Source: Microbacterium sp. Leaf288 | GTDB taxonomy: Bacteria > Actinomycetota > Actinomycetes > Actinomycetales > Microbacteriaceae | Direction: 5' to 3' | Length of the DNA: 64,000 nucleotides | Assembly (NCBI RefSeq): GCF_001422925.1 | Contig: NZ_LMNI01000011.1 | Location: 258,515-322,514 of the forward strand | In this document: piece by piece, positions 48,024 to 56,697 of the stretch | Position numbering within the stretch: position 1 is the stretch's first letter | Layout of the letters: each line of letters opens with the position of its first letter | Made by a program: the position numbers and the translations under genes | Notes under the pieces: model-generated | What the model saw: the letters and a program-made list of their open reading frames with translations, nothing else | What the model was told of the DNA's origin: nothing | The model's database searches: none

Positions 48024-50120
48024 TCAGGCGGTGGCGGGCGCCGCCTTGAGCAGCGCGCGCGCCGAGGTGCTGCGCCGGCGCGCGACCGCGAGGATCGTCG
48101 CGCCGAGGGCGAGCAGCGTCCACACGACGAGGCCGGCGATCGCGGCGCCGAGTCCCGACGCCGAGGTGAGGGCGGCGAGCATCCCGTTGTAGGCGGGCCC
48201 GGTGGGCAGCAGCGCCGCGACGCTCGAGAGCACACCGGGCACCGTCGAGACGACTCCGGTCGCGACGGCGAACACGCCGATCAGTGCGGCGATCCATCGC
48301 CCGGCACCGCCGAACACGGCGATCAGGGCCTGGTTCACCGCGGCGAACGCGATGCCGGCGACGACCGCCACCAGGGCGAACACCCACCAGTCCGCCCACG
48401 CGTACGACGCGGCGAGCTGCACGACGCCGGCCACCAGCATGCCCTGCACGGCGCCGAGCGCCGCCGCCGGGGCGAACGAGCGCAGCGCGAGCAGCGCCGA
48501 GGGCTGGCGCGACGTGAGCGCGCGGCGCGAGACGGCCTGCAACGCGACGAAGGTGCCGAGTCCGCCGAACCACAGTGCGAGGGTCGCCAGCAGCGGGATC
48601 GCGGAGGCGCCGAACAGCGACGTGCCCACGCCCTCCGCTTCCACGGGGTTCGCCACCACGGTGGCGAGGTCGGTGGCCTGGTCGTCGGTGTACGACGGGA
48701 GGGAATCGGATGCTGTGGCCAGCCCGCTCGCGAGCTCTCCGGTGCCGTCCGCGAGCTGGGCCACGCCGTCGGCGAGGCTCGTGGCGCCGTCGGCGGCCTG
48801 GGTCGCGCCGGACGCGAGCTGCGATGCGCCGTCGGAGAGTCCGTCCGCACCGCTCTCGATGCCGGTCACGCCGGTCGCCAGCTGCCCCGCGCCCGCCGCG
48901 GACTGGTCGATGCCACCGGCGAGCTGGGTGAGGCCGCCCGCGAGCGTGCCGACGCCGGTGCCGATGGTGCGGAACTGCGTCGCGAACTCCTGGGTGACGC
49001 CGGTGTTCAGCTGAGCGATGCCGTCTGCCGTGAGCTGGGTCAGGGTCGCCGCACCGGGGTTGTCGGTAGTGGGGCCCGTGCCGTTGAGGATCACGGAGGT
49101 CTTGCCGGCCGAGGCCACGGCCGTCCCGAGCTGCCTGCAGAAGTCCGTGGACTGCGTGCAGGATGCGGCGAGCTCCTGCAGGGCTTCGAAGTTCGTCTTC
49201 GCCTCTGCTGCCGCCAGACCGGTCGCCGTCGACGCGCCGCCCGCGGCCTGCGTGAGTCCGTCGGGCACGATCCCCGTCTGCTCGAGCGCGGTCGCGCCGG
49301 CGTTCACACCGTCGGCGATCTGCTGCGCCCCCGCAGACGCTTCGCGCGTCTTGCCGGCGATCGTGGTCAGACCGGACTGCAGCGACGTCGCGCCGCCCGC
49401 GATCTGGCCGGCGCCGCTCGCCAGCTGCGAGGCGCCGCTCGCCAGCTGCTCGTTGCCGTCGGCGATCTGCGAGATGCCGTCGGGCAGCTGCGCCGCGCCG
49501 TCGGCGGCCTGGGTCGCGCCGTCGGCGAGCTGCTGCGCACCGTCGGCGGCGGTGCCGAGCTGGTCGCCCAGCGTCGTGAACCCGAGGAAGACGTTCTCGA
49601 GGTACACGGTCGACAGCTGCGTGCCCATGGTCGAGGCGGCAGCGGAGGCGACCTGCGCCGTGATGGCGTCGTCCACGATGAGGCTGTCGGGCGGCGTCGT
49701 CACCTCGATCGTGGCCTGCTCGGGCGTCTCGCCCGGGCGCGTCGACAGGGCGGCGGCTGTGAAGTTCTCGGGGATCGTGATGACGGCGGCGTAGGTGCCG
49801 TCGGCGAGACCGGCGGCCGCGTCATCCGCGTTCGACAGCGTCCAGGTGAGGTTGCTGTCGAGCTCGTCCGAGCCCTCGACGAGCCCGGCGGTGAGCTGGC
49901 GGCCGAGCGGCACCAGCTGCCCGTCGACGGTGACCGGCTCGTCCTCGTTCACGACGGCGGCGGTCAGGTTGTCGAGCCGCTCCACGGGGTTGTACAGCGC
50001 GGCCACCAGGATGCCGCCGATGACGACGGGCAGCAGCAGCACGCCGATCAGCGTCAGCCACGTGACGGGCCGGGTCGAGCGCGCGCGCTCGACGGCCGTG
50101 GTGATCCAGTTCGGGGTCAT
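48024..50120 (-). CDS. YhgE/Pip-domain membrane protein
   Basis: A 698-residue protein. An N-terminal helix (about 20-45) is followed by the YhgE/Pip N-domain (NPVERLDNLTAAVVNEDEPV). The long extracytoplasmic part (about 160-460) is full of heptad-like repeats of QLADGATQAADGA and QLASGASQLASGA type, likely a coiled-coil stalk. It holds one cysteine pair (ASCTQSTDFC). Five or six C-terminal helices follow (about 485-690), of the ABC-2 membrane type. The ATG overlaps the MMPL stop by 4 nt, so the two are co-translated. YhgE/Pip proteins relate to phage-infection protein and EsaA; here it probably works with the MMPL exporter. Confidence 0.9.
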   Translation of the reverse strand: MTPNWITTAVERARSTRPVTWLTLIGVLLLPVVIGGILVAALYNPVERLDNLTAAVVNEDEPVTVDGQLVPLGRQLTAGLVEGSDELDSNLTWTLSNADDAAAGLADGTYAAVITIPENFTAAALSTRPGETPEQATIEVTTPPDSLIVDDAITAQVASAAASTMGTQLSTVYLENVFLGFTTLGDQLGTAADGAQQLADGATQAADGAAQLPDGISQIADGNEQLASGASQLASGAGQIAGGATSLQSGLTTIAGKTREASAGAQQIADGVNAGATALEQTGIVPDGLTQAAGGASTATGLAAAEAKTNFEALQELAASCTQSTDFCRQLGTAVASAGKTSVILNGTGPTTDNPGAATLTQLTADGIAQLNTGVTQEFATQFRTIGTGVGTLAGGLTQLAGGIDQSAAGAGQLATGVTGIESGADGLSDGASQLASGATQAADGATSLADGVAQLADGTGELASGLATASDSLPSYTDDQATDLATVVANPVEAEGVGTSLFGASAIPLLATLALWFGGLGTFVALQAVSRRALTSRQPSALLALRSFAPAAALGAVQGMLVAGVVQLAASYAWADWWVFALVAVVAGIAFAAVNQALIAVFGGAGRWIAALIGVFAVATGVVSTVPGVLSSVAALLPTGPAYNGMLAALTSASGLGAAIAGLVVWTLLALGATILAVARRRSTSARALLKAAPATA

Positions 50121-53100
50121 GCGTTCACCTCTGCGGTGGGGGTGGTCTGAGCGGTGGCGGAGCGCAGCGTGATCGAGGTCACGTCGGGGCGGTGCGCGTC
50201 CGCGAGGAGGGCGAGAGCCGCGCTCTCGGTGCGGCCGGTCACGACGAGCGTCAGACGCTGGTCGCTCGCCGCAAGCGCCGCGGCGGCGTCGCGCAGCAGC
50301 GCGGCGGCCTGGTCGCGCTCCGCGTGATCGAGCGCGTCGACGCCTTCGATCACGACGAGGCTCGCCTTCCCGGCGAGGGCGCGGCGCAGCGCCGGCACGC
50401 GGTCGTCGGCGTCGGCGAGGAGCGCGAGCCCGACGTGCGCGCGCACCCAGGCCCCGCGCTCGGGGAGGAGGTGGCCGGCGACGCGCAGGCGCCCGTCGGT
50501 CGGGGCCAGCCGCGCCGCGATCGTGAGCGCGAAGGCCCGCGCCGCGCGGGGGTCGCCGGTCGCGATGAGCGTGCCGCCGGGCTCCGTGCGGAAGGCGGCG
50601 TCCTCGAACAGCACGACCTCGCCGGCCGAGCCGCCCGCGTCCGCGCGCACGGCGACGCCGTCGCCGACGACCACGGCCGTCGTTTCGGGCTCCGGCCATG
50701 CGGCGAGCGAGAGCTCACGCTCGACGGCCTCGCCCTCGATGTCGAAGTGGGGGAGGATCCGCTCGAGCCAGCGCGGCATCCACCACGCCTTGTCGCCGAG
50801 CAGGGTCATGACGGCCGGCACGAGCGTCATGCGCACGAGGAACGCGTCGACGGCGATGCCGACGGCGAGGCCCAGCGCGATCGGCTTGATCGACGAATCG
50901 CCTTCGGGCACGAAGGCCGCGAACACCGCGAACATGATGACCGCTGCGGCGGTGACCACGCGCGCCGAGGCCGTGAATCCCGAGCGCACGGCGCCCACCG
51001 CGATGTCGCGGCTGCCGCGCGTCGCGTGGCCGCCCGCGGCGCGGCGGGCGTGCACATAGTCCTCGCGCATGCGGCTGACGAGGAAGACCTCGTAGTCCAT
51101 GGCCAGGCCGAACAGCACGCCCATCAGGATGATCGGCATGAAGCTGATCACGGGGCCCGTACGGTCCACGTGCAGGAGCTCCGCGCCCCAGCCCCACTCG
51201 AAGACCGCGGCGACGACGCCGAACGCGGCCATCACCGACAGCAGGTAGCCGAGGGCGGCCTTGATGGGCACCCAGATCGAGCGGAACACGATCATGAGGA
51301 GCACGAGCGACAGGCCGACGACGAACACGCCGAACGGCAGCAGGGCGGCGCCCAGGCGGTCCGAGATGTCGATGCCGACGGCCGTGAATCCCGTCACCTT
51401 GAGGTCGACGCCGTACTCGTCCTCGAGCTCCGGGGCGAGCGCGCGCAGGTCGCGTACCAGCTGGGCGGTCGCCGGGTCGTCGGGCGCGGTCTCGGGCACG
51501 ATCTGGATCAGTCCGGTGTCGGCGGTCTCGTTCGGCGTCGCGAGCGCGACCTCCTTCACGCCCGGCACCTTCTCGATCTCGGCCTTGAGGTCGGCCATGA
51601 GTCCGAGCGGATCCGTCGACGTCACGATCGTGCCGGTCATGATGAGCGGGCCGTTCGAGCCGGGCCCGAAGTGCTCGGCCGTGAGGTCGTACGCCTGACG
51701 CGCCTGGCTCGACTCCGGCTGCTGGCCGGCGTTCGGCAGGGCGAGCGCGAGGCTCGCCGCCGGGATCGCCATGACGCCGAGGGTGAGCACGACGGCGATG
51801 GTGGTGACGATCGGGTGCTTGGTGACGAGCGTGACCCAGCGATTGGTCTTCTTCGTCGGGGTTCCGTGGGCCGCCTCTGCTGCGAGGACGGTTTCGTTGT
51901 CCTCTGGTTCGTGCGTCTGAGCGGCATCGGTGGCCGCTCGCGCGCGCCGTGAGGTCTCCGCGGGCGCGGCTCCGCTCAGGGAGTCCGAAGCATCCGATTC
52001 GTCCGAGGCGGTGGCGCTCGTCTCGGTGAGGGTGTCCGTTTCCGCCTCCGCCGAGCGGCGCGCGCCGGGCAGCGGCATCCCGCGCCGCTTCTTGCCGTGG
52101 CCCCAGCCGGCGACGCGGTGCTTCGCGAAGCCGAGGAGCGCGGGTGTGAGGGTGAGGGCGACGACGACGGCGATCGCGACGGCGACAGCCGCGGCGATGC
52201 CCATCGTCGTGAGGAAGGGGATGCCGGCGAAGCCGAGGCCGATGAGGGCGATGAGCACCGTGATTCCGGCGAAGACGACCGCCGAACCTGCCGTGCCCGT
52301 CGCACGGGCGGCGGACTCCTCGGGCTCGACCCCGGCGCGCACCTGATCCTGATGTCGCGCCACGATGAAGAGGGCGTAGTCGATGCCGACCGCGAGTCCC
52401 AGCATGATCGCGAGCATCGGCGTGGTCGATGACACCGAGACGAACGCGGTGGCGATGAAGATGAGCGCGATCGCGAGACCCACGCCGATGAGCGCGGACA
52501 CGAGCGGGAACCACGCCACCGCGAACGAGCGGAACGTCACGATGAGCACGAACAGCGCGATGAGCACGCCGACCGCCTCGATGAGGGACAGTGCAGGCAC
52601 CGAGGTCGAGAAGAGGTCGCCGCCCATGGCGACCTGCGAGCCCTCGGGAAGCGTCTCGCGCAGATCGTCGGCGACCTGTTCGAGTCCCTCCTTGGTCTCG
52701 TCCGACACGTCGGTCGACTGGCCGTCGAACTGGAGGCGGATGATCGCGGCGGACTCGTCGTCCGACACCATGCCCGTCACCATCTCGTTGAAGGGGTCGG
52801 TCACGGCGATGACCCCGTCGAGATGTTCGAGGTGCGCGACCGTGTCGTCGATCGCGCCCGCGTACGGCTCCTCGTCGATCCGGTCGCCGTCGGCCGTCAC
52901 GATGACGAGCTGCGCGCTCGTGCCGCTCGCCTGCGGGAAGCTGCGATCGAGCAGCTCGATGCCCTCCTGGGCCTCGGTGCCGGGGATCGAGAAGGAGTTG
53001 TCCGTCCCGCCCAGGTGCGGGATCGCGAGGCCGAGGGCGATGCCCAGCAGCATCAGCCACGAGACCAGCACCCGCCACGGGTGACGGTAGGTCCAGCGAC

Positions 53101-53125
53101 CGAGCGCATACAGAAGAGTCGACAA
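50117..53125 (-). CDS. MMPL (RND-type) transporter with degenerate ABC-ATPase-like C-terminal domain
   Basis: A 1,002-residue protein. Two MMPL halves (about residues 1-375 and 445-795) each have a large external loop and a helix bundle; GLAVGIDYALFIVARHQDQ and GLAMDYEVFLVSRMREDY are the family GxxxDY motifs for proton-driven transport. A disordered acidic Ser/Thr loop joins the halves (about 360-440). After residue 810 an extra domain resembles an ABC ATPase without Walker A: LIATGDPRAARAFALTIAAR at the P-loop position, GRLRVAGHLLPE, then SLVVIEGVDALDHAERD at Walker B. The start is a TTG at 53125 with GGAGG 5 nt upstream. Exported substrate unknown. Confidence 0.92.
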   Translation of the reverse strand: MSTLLYALGRWTYRHPWRVLVSWLMLLGIALGLAIPHLGGTDNSFSIPGTEAQEGIELLDRSFPQASGTSAQLVIVTADGDRIDEEPYAGAIDDTVAHLEHLDGVIAVTDPFNEMVTGMVSDDESAAIIRLQFDGQSTDVSDETKEGLEQVADDLRETLPEGSQVAMGGDLFSTSVPALSLIEAVGVLIALFVLIVTFRSFAVAWFPLVSALIGVGLAIALIFIATAFVSVSSTTPMLAIMLGLAVGIDYALFIVARHQDQVRAGVEPEESAARATGTAGSAVVFAGITVLIALIGLGFAGIPFLTTMGIAAAVAVAIAVVVALTLTPALLGFAKHRVAGWGHGKKRRGMPLPGARRSAEAETDTLTETSATASDESDASDSLSGAAPAETSRRARAATDAAQTHEPEDNETVLAAEAAHGTPTKKTNRWVTLVTKHPIVTTIAVVLTLGVMAIPAASLALALPNAGQQPESSQARQAYDLTAEHFGPGSNGPLIMTGTIVTSTDPLGLMADLKAEIEKVPGVKEVALATPNETADTGLIQIVPETAPDDPATAQLVRDLRALAPELEDEYGVDLKVTGFTAVGIDISDRLGAALLPFGVFVVGLSLVLLMIVFRSIWVPIKAALGYLLSVMAAFGVVAAVFEWGWGAELLHVDRTGPVISFMPIILMGVLFGLAMDYEVFLVSRMREDYVHARRAAGGHATRGSRDIAVGAVRSGFTASARVVTAAAVIMFAVFAAFVPEGDSSIKPIALGLAVGIAVDAFLVRMTLVPAVMTLLGDKAWWMPRWLERILPHFDIEGEAVERELSLAAWPEPETTAVVVGDGVAVRADAGGSAGEVVLFEDAAFRTEPGGTLIATGDPRAARAFALTIAARLAPTDGRLRVAGHLLPERGAWVRAHVGLALLADADDRVPALRRALAGKASLVVIEGVDALDHAERDQAAALLRDAAAALAASDQRLTLVVTGRTESAALALLADAHRPDVTSITLRSATAQTTPTAEVNA

Positions 53126-53163
53126 CAGCGCCTCCGGTTACGGGTGGAGAGTTCGGGAACCGT

Positions 53164-53197
53164 CGATACAGCGCTGTATCGGATACATGAGTGTATC
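53164..53197. promoter_or_regulatory. tandem palindromic operators between MMPL and TetR genes
   Basis: A perfect 18-bp palindrome (half CGATACAGC, 53164-53181) is followed directly by an imperfect one (GATACA ... TGTATC, 53182-53197). The position between divergent exporter and regulator genes suggests a TetR-type operator controlling both. Confidence 0.75.
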
Positions 53198-53260
53198 GTA
53201 AGGCGGACCTACCGCCCCAACCTGAGTAGTGCGTGTGAGACTGGACGAGATGGAGGACCG

Positions 53261-53899
53261 ATGACCGACACCCCCGTGGCCGAAGCGACCGGCACATCAC
53301 GTCGTCGCGAGGCGACCCGGCAGAAGCTGCTGGATGCCGCCGCCCTGGTCTTCGCGGAAGTCGGCTTGGACGCGGCATCCGTCGAAGCGATCTGCGAGCG
53401 CGCAGGCTTCACGCGCGGCGCGTTCTACTCGAACTTCGAGACCAAGGACGAGCTCATGCTCGCCCTCACGGAGCGGGTCGCCGGCGAGAAGATCGACGAG
53501 GTCGCCGAGCGGGTCGCCCAGCTTCAGGAGCGCGGCGAGGACCTCGAGCCCGGCGCCCTCGTGCGCCAACTGCTCGATGTGGCGTTCGACAAGAAGCAGG
53601 GCATCCTGCTGACCAGCGAGATCCGCACGCGCGCGATGCGCGACCAGCGGCTCGCCGAGACCTACCTCGCCTGGCAGGCGGGCATGGTCGAGCGCGTCGG
53701 GTCCTTCATCGAGGAGCTCGCGCTCACGTATCGCTTCAGGCTGCGCCTACCGCCGCAGGAGTTCGCGGGTCTCATCCTGCAGACCTGGGAAGACACGTCG
53801 GCCTTCGCGGTCATGACCGGCCTGAGCGCGCCAGAGATGCACCAGCTGGTCAACGAGCGCACCGCGCGTGTGGCCACCGCCCTCGTCGACCCCCTCTGA
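53261..53899 (+). CDS. TetR/AcrR-family regulator of the MMPL-YhgE operon
   Basis: A 212-residue repressor. The helix-turn-helix covers residues 15-65: REATRQKLLDAAALVFAEVG, then VEAICERAGFTRGAFYSNFE with the GAFYSNF recognition-helix signature of the family. The remainder is a helical ligand/dimer domain. The ATG at 53261 has a strong GGAGG site 5 nt before. Its location, divergent from the MMPL-YhgE genes with two palindromes in between, argues that it represses that operon and itself. The effector is unknown. Confidence 0.94.
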   Translation: MTDTPVAEATGTSRRREATRQKLLDAAALVFAEVGLDAASVEAICERAGFTRGAFYSNFETKDELMLALTERVAGEKIDEVAERVAQLQERGEDLEPGALVRQLLDVAFDKKQGILLTSEIRTRAMRDQRLAETYLAWQAGMVERVGSFIEELALTYRFRLRLPPQEFAGLILQTWEDTSAFAVMTGLSAPEMHQLVNERTARVATALVDPL

Positions 53900-53927
53900 C
53901 CCCGGGCAGTCGCGCTCCATTCCCGGT

Positions 53928-53955
53928 CATTGAGCGAGCGAAGCGAGTCGAAACG
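53928..53955 (+). repeat. GAGCGA-type repeat (family C), intergenic copy
   Basis: CATTGAGCGAGCGAAGCGAG and the following TCGAAACG lie between the convergent TetR and menC genes. Related sequences are inside ccdA (14701-14730) and metH (58671-58692). Confidence 0.6.
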
Positions 53956-53991
53956 CCCCGAGGCTTCCGCCGGCACTGAGTCCCGCAGGCA

Positions 53992-54993
53992 TCACTCCGC
54001 GGTGCGCAGCACCTCGTAGCACCGGGCCAACCGGTCGAGCCACCACTGGCGGCGGTCGGCGGATGCTGCGTGCGCGGCGAGCAGTGCCGGGTCGGGGGTC
54101 ACCCGGCCCACGACGAGCGCACCGGCGCGCGGTGTGAGCGGCGGGTCGACCACGTCCGCCGTGAACAGCGACGCCGTGCCGAGTCCGCAGTCGTAGTCGA
54201 GCTCGGGGAGGGCCGCGGCCAGCGCGACGCCCATCGACAGCCCGACCGACGTGTCGAGGGCGCTCGACACGATCGCGGGAAGCCCGGCCTCGGCGACGAT
54301 CTCGAGTGCTCGCCGCACCCCGCCGAGCGGCTGCGCCTTGATCACCAGCAGATCGGCGGCTCCCGCCCGCGCGACGGCGAGCGGGTCGGCGGCCTTGCGC
54401 ACGCTCTCGTCAGCGGCGATGGGGATGCCCATGTACTTCACGCGTCGGCGGAGCTCGGCGAGCTCCTCGACGCTCGCGCACGGCTGCTCGACGTATTCGA
54501 GGTCGAACTCCGCGAGCGCGTGGACCGCGTGCTCGGCCTCGTCGACGTTCCACGCGCCGTTCGCATCGATGCGCACGCGGCCCTCGGGCCCCATGGCCTC
54601 GCGCACCGCGCGCACGCGCGCCACGTCGTCCGCGAGCACCTGACCGGGCTCCGCCACCTTGACCTTCGCCGTGCGGCAGCCGTCGAACCGTGCGAGCACG
54701 GACGGGACGGATGCTGCCACCACCGCCGGCACGGTGGCGTTGACGCCGATGAGGTCGCGGCGGGCGGCGGGTCGCGGCATCCGTGAATCCTCGATGGCGG
54801 CAGCCAGCCACGTCGAGGCCTCCGCGTCGCCGTATTCGGCGAACGGCGAGAACTCGGCCCAGCCCTCGGGGCCCTCGAAGAGGAGGGCTTCGCGCACGTC
54901 GATGCCGCGGAACCGCGTCGCAAGCGGCAGTGCGACGACGTGCGCGGTGTCGAGGATCTCGGCGAGCGGGGGGAGCGGAACGGCGGTGGTCAC
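53992..54993 (-). CDS. menC: o-succinylbenzoate synthase
   Basis: A 333-residue enolase-superfamily enzyme of menaquinone synthesis; it dehydrates SHCHC to o-succinylbenzoate. The catalytic KxK lysine motif appears as TAKVKVAEPG, the metal-binding acids in RIDANGAW, EYVEQP and AADESVRKA, and the second lysine in LLVIKAQPLGGV. The N-terminal capping domain includes ATRFRGIDVREALLFEGPEG. Length is normal for the actinobacterial form. The GTG at 54993 is chosen, since upstream open sequence overlaps another gene. It follows a 54-aa gene on the same strand by 25 nt. No other men genes are in the window. Confidence 0.93.
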   Translation of the reverse strand: MTTAVPLPPLAEILDTAHVVALPLATRFRGIDVREALLFEGPEGWAEFSPFAEYGDAEASTWLAAAIEDSRMPRPAARRDLIGVNATVPAVVAASVPSVLARFDGCRTAKVKVAEPGQVLADDVARVRAVREAMGPEGRVRIDANGAWNVDEAEHAVHALAEFDLEYVEQPCASVEELAELRRRVKYMGIPIAADESVRKAADPLAVARAGAADLLVIKAQPLGGVRRALEIVAEAGLPAIVSSALDTSVGLSMGVALAAALPELDYDCGLGTASLFTADVVDPPLTPRAGALVVGRVTPDPALLAAHAASADRRQWWLDRLARCYEVLRTAE

Positions 54994-55018
54994 GTACTCA
55001 GTCTGCCCCGGTGCGGAC

Positions 55019-55183
55019 TCAGAATCCGCCGGCGTGGAATCGCGCGTCGCGTGTCTCGTAGTGCCCGACCACGCGGGCATCGCGGTACGAGGAGGACTGT
55101 GCGCTCCGATACTCCTCGTGGGTCACGGGCTTCCCGAAGACGGCCCACTTCAGGCGCATCCAGCGACTCGGCTTCTCGGACAT
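55019..55183 (-). CDS. small basic protein of 54 aa, unknown function
   Basis: A short frame from ATG 55183 to TGA 55019 encodes MSEKPSRWMRLKWAVFGKPV, then about 34 further residues ending in FHAGGF. The N-terminus is basic and aromatic; a central THEEYRSAQSSSYRDARV looks helical. Codon usage is strongly GC3-biased like real genes here, and it ends 25 nt before the menC start on the same strand, consistent with an operon. I do not recognise a family with certainty; similar short proteins are seen upstream of menC in Microbacteriaceae as I recall, but this is unverified. Confidence 0.7.
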   Translation of the reverse strand: MSEKPSRWMRLKWAVFGKPVTHEEYRSAQSSSYRDARVVGHYETRDARFHAGGF

Positions 55184-55230
55184 CGGGGCTCCCGTCTCGC
55201 GGTGCCCTCAGCATCCCAGTTCTGATCTGA

Positions 55231-55274
55231 ACTATAAAGTGTCATTGACTATAGTGTGTGACACACAGTATGGT
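55231..55274. promoter_or_regulatory. AT-rich operator/promoter region of the PadR gene
   Basis: Direct repeats ACTATAAAGTGTCA (55231) and ACTATAGTGTGTGA (55248) overlap an imperfect inverted repeat centred on TGTGTGACACACA. This matches the ATGT/ACAT-like palindromes bound by PadR proteins and lies just before the start codon. Confidence 0.6.
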
Positions 55275-55281
55275 GTGAGGC

Positions 55282-55617
55282 ATGAGCGAAACCGAGGTCC
55301 TCGAGACGCACCTGCAGGAGCTGCGGCGCGGCACGATCGTGCTCGCGTGCCTGCGGCTGCTCGAGACGCCGGGGTACGGGTACGGGCTGCTCGAGGAGCT
55401 TGGCAAGCGCGGCTTCCCGACCGACGCGAACACGCTGTACCCGCTGCTGCGCCGCCTCGAGAAGCAGGGGTTCCTCACGAGCGAGTGGAACACCGACGAG
55501 TCCCGTCCCCGCAAGTTCTACCGCACCAGCGACGCCGGCCTCCGCCTCGCCGGCGCCCTCACCGACGACTTCCGCGCGATCGCCGTCGCGATCGGCGCCC
55601 TCCCCGAGGAGAACTGA
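55282..55617 (+). CDS. PadR-family transcriptional regulator
   Basis: A 111-residue PadR-like winged helix: LRRGTIVLACLRLLETPGYG at the start, then YGYGLLEEL, TDANTLYPLLRRLEKQGFL (recognition helix) and a wing with SRPRKFYRTSDAG. The short C-terminal helix is the subfamily 2 dimerisation arm. The next gene, a HAAS-type membrane protein, begins 1 nt after the stop, a frequent arrangement in which PadR represses both itself and the membrane protein. The operator-like repeats at 55231-55274 fit this. Confidence 0.93.
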   Translation: MSETEVLETHLQELRRGTIVLACLRLLETPGYGYGLLEELGKRGFPTDANTLYPLLRRLEKQGFLTSEWNTDESRPRKFYRTSDAGLRLAGALTDDFRAIAVAIGALPEEN

Positions 55618-55618
55618 C

Positions 55619-56593
55619 ATGACCAACACCGCCACCCTCACCGACCGCTACGTCGACGCGGCGATGCGCACCGTGCCCGAGGCGCAGCGCGCCGACCTCG
55701 CGGCCGAGCTGCGTGCGTCGATCGACGACCAGGTCGAGGCCCGCATCGAGCAGGGCGAGCCGCGCGACACGGCCGAACGTGCCGTGCTCACCGAGCTCGG
55801 CGACCCCGACAAGCTTGCCGCCGGCTACACCGACCGCCCCCTGTGGCTCGTCGGCCCGCGCTACTTCCTCGACTGGTGGCGGCTGCTGAAGCTGCTGCTG
55901 TACATCGTGCCCGCGTGCGCCGCCTTCGGGGTCTCGCTCGCGATGGTGCTCGACGGCGCCACGTTCGGCGAGATCATCGGCGCGCTCGTGCCGCTGCTGC
56001 TCTCGGTGGTCGTGCACCTCGCGTTCTGGACGACGCTCGTCTTCGTCATCCTCGAGCGCACCGGCCACGAGACGATGACCGGCCAGCCCTGGACGCCCGA
56101 CCAGCTGCCCGAGCCGCGCCAGAAGGGCGTCGGCCTCGGCGACATGATCACGTCGCTGGCGTTCCTCGGGATCATGGTCGGGGTCGTGCTGTGGGACCTG
56201 TTCATCGGCTTCGTGCCCACGGAGCCCGGGCTGTCGTTCCTCGACCCGGGGCTCTGGCCCTGGTGGATCCTGGGGCTGTTCGCAGTGATGGCCCTCGAAG
56301 CGGTGCTCGCGGTCGTCGTCTACGCGATCGGACGCTGGACCATCGGTCTCGCGGTGGCGAACGGCATCCTGAATCTCGTCATCGCGGTGCCCGCGCTGTG
56401 GCTGCTGTTCGAAGGGCGCCTGATCAATCCCGCGTACTTCCCGACGATCATCCCCGACGACGGCGCCGAGGTCGGCCAGATCATCGCCGTCATCGTCGGC
56501 TTCGTCATCGCGGGTGTCGCGATCTGGGACACCGTGGATGCCGCGCTCAAGGCGGCGCGTGCGCGCCGGGGGTCGTCACGCGTCCTCAGCTGA
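55619..56593 (+). CDS. HAAS/permease-prefix domain membrane protein
   Basis: A 324-residue protein. Residues 1-80 form the HAAS or permease-prefix domain: DRYVDAAMRTVPEAQRADLA, then ELRASIDDQVEARIEQGEP and AVLTELGDPDKLAAGY. This region pairs functionally with PadR-type regulators. Residues 90-320 contain six predicted helices, beginning FLDWWRLLKLLLYIVPACAA. No transport motif is visible, so the membrane function is open; an envelope-stress sensing role is known for relatives only in outline. Directly follows the PadR gene and ends at a strong hairpin. Confidence 0.88.
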   Translation: MTNTATLTDRYVDAAMRTVPEAQRADLAAELRASIDDQVEARIEQGEPRDTAERAVLTELGDPDKLAAGYTDRPLWLVGPRYFLDWWRLLKLLLYIVPACAAFGVSLAMVLDGATFGEIIGALVPLLLSVVVHLAFWTTLVFVILERTGHETMTGQPWTPDQLPEPRQKGVGLGDMITSLAFLGIMVGVVLWDLFIGFVPTEPGLSFLDPGLWPWWILGLFAVMALEAVLAVVVYAIGRWTIGLAVANGILNLVIAVPALWLLFEGRLINPAYFPTIIPDDGAEVGQIIAVIVGFVIAGVAIWDTVDAALKAARARRGSSRVLS

Positions 56594-56602
56594 GGATCTG
56601 AC

Positions 56603-56645
56603 CCGAGATGCGGACCGAGCCCCCGGGGAGCGGTCCGCATCTCGG
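56603..56645 (+). terminator. hairpin terminator after HAAS gene
   Basis: A perfect 15-bp stem (CCGAGATGCGGACCG, 56603-56617, with 56631-56645) has a 13-nt loop containing CCCCGGGG. It lies 9 nt past the stop and separates this operon from the LLM gene. Confidence 0.75.
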
Positions 56646-56685
56646 CGCATTCCCTCGAACGAGGACCGCCCCCTCCCGCCGGCCG

Positions 56686-56691
56686 TACGCT
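56686..56691 (+). promoter_or_regulatory. -10 box, leaderless type
   Basis: TACGCT lies 6 nt before the ATG at 56698, predicting a leaderless transcript. Confidence 0.4.
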
Positions 56692-56697
56692 TTCCCC

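Noticed and set aside
47709-50150. 813-codon plus-strand frame opposite the YhgE gene
   Set aside because: Low-complexity Arg/Gly composition with no domain; the minus strand has clear YhgE motifs and an overlap with the MMPL stop.
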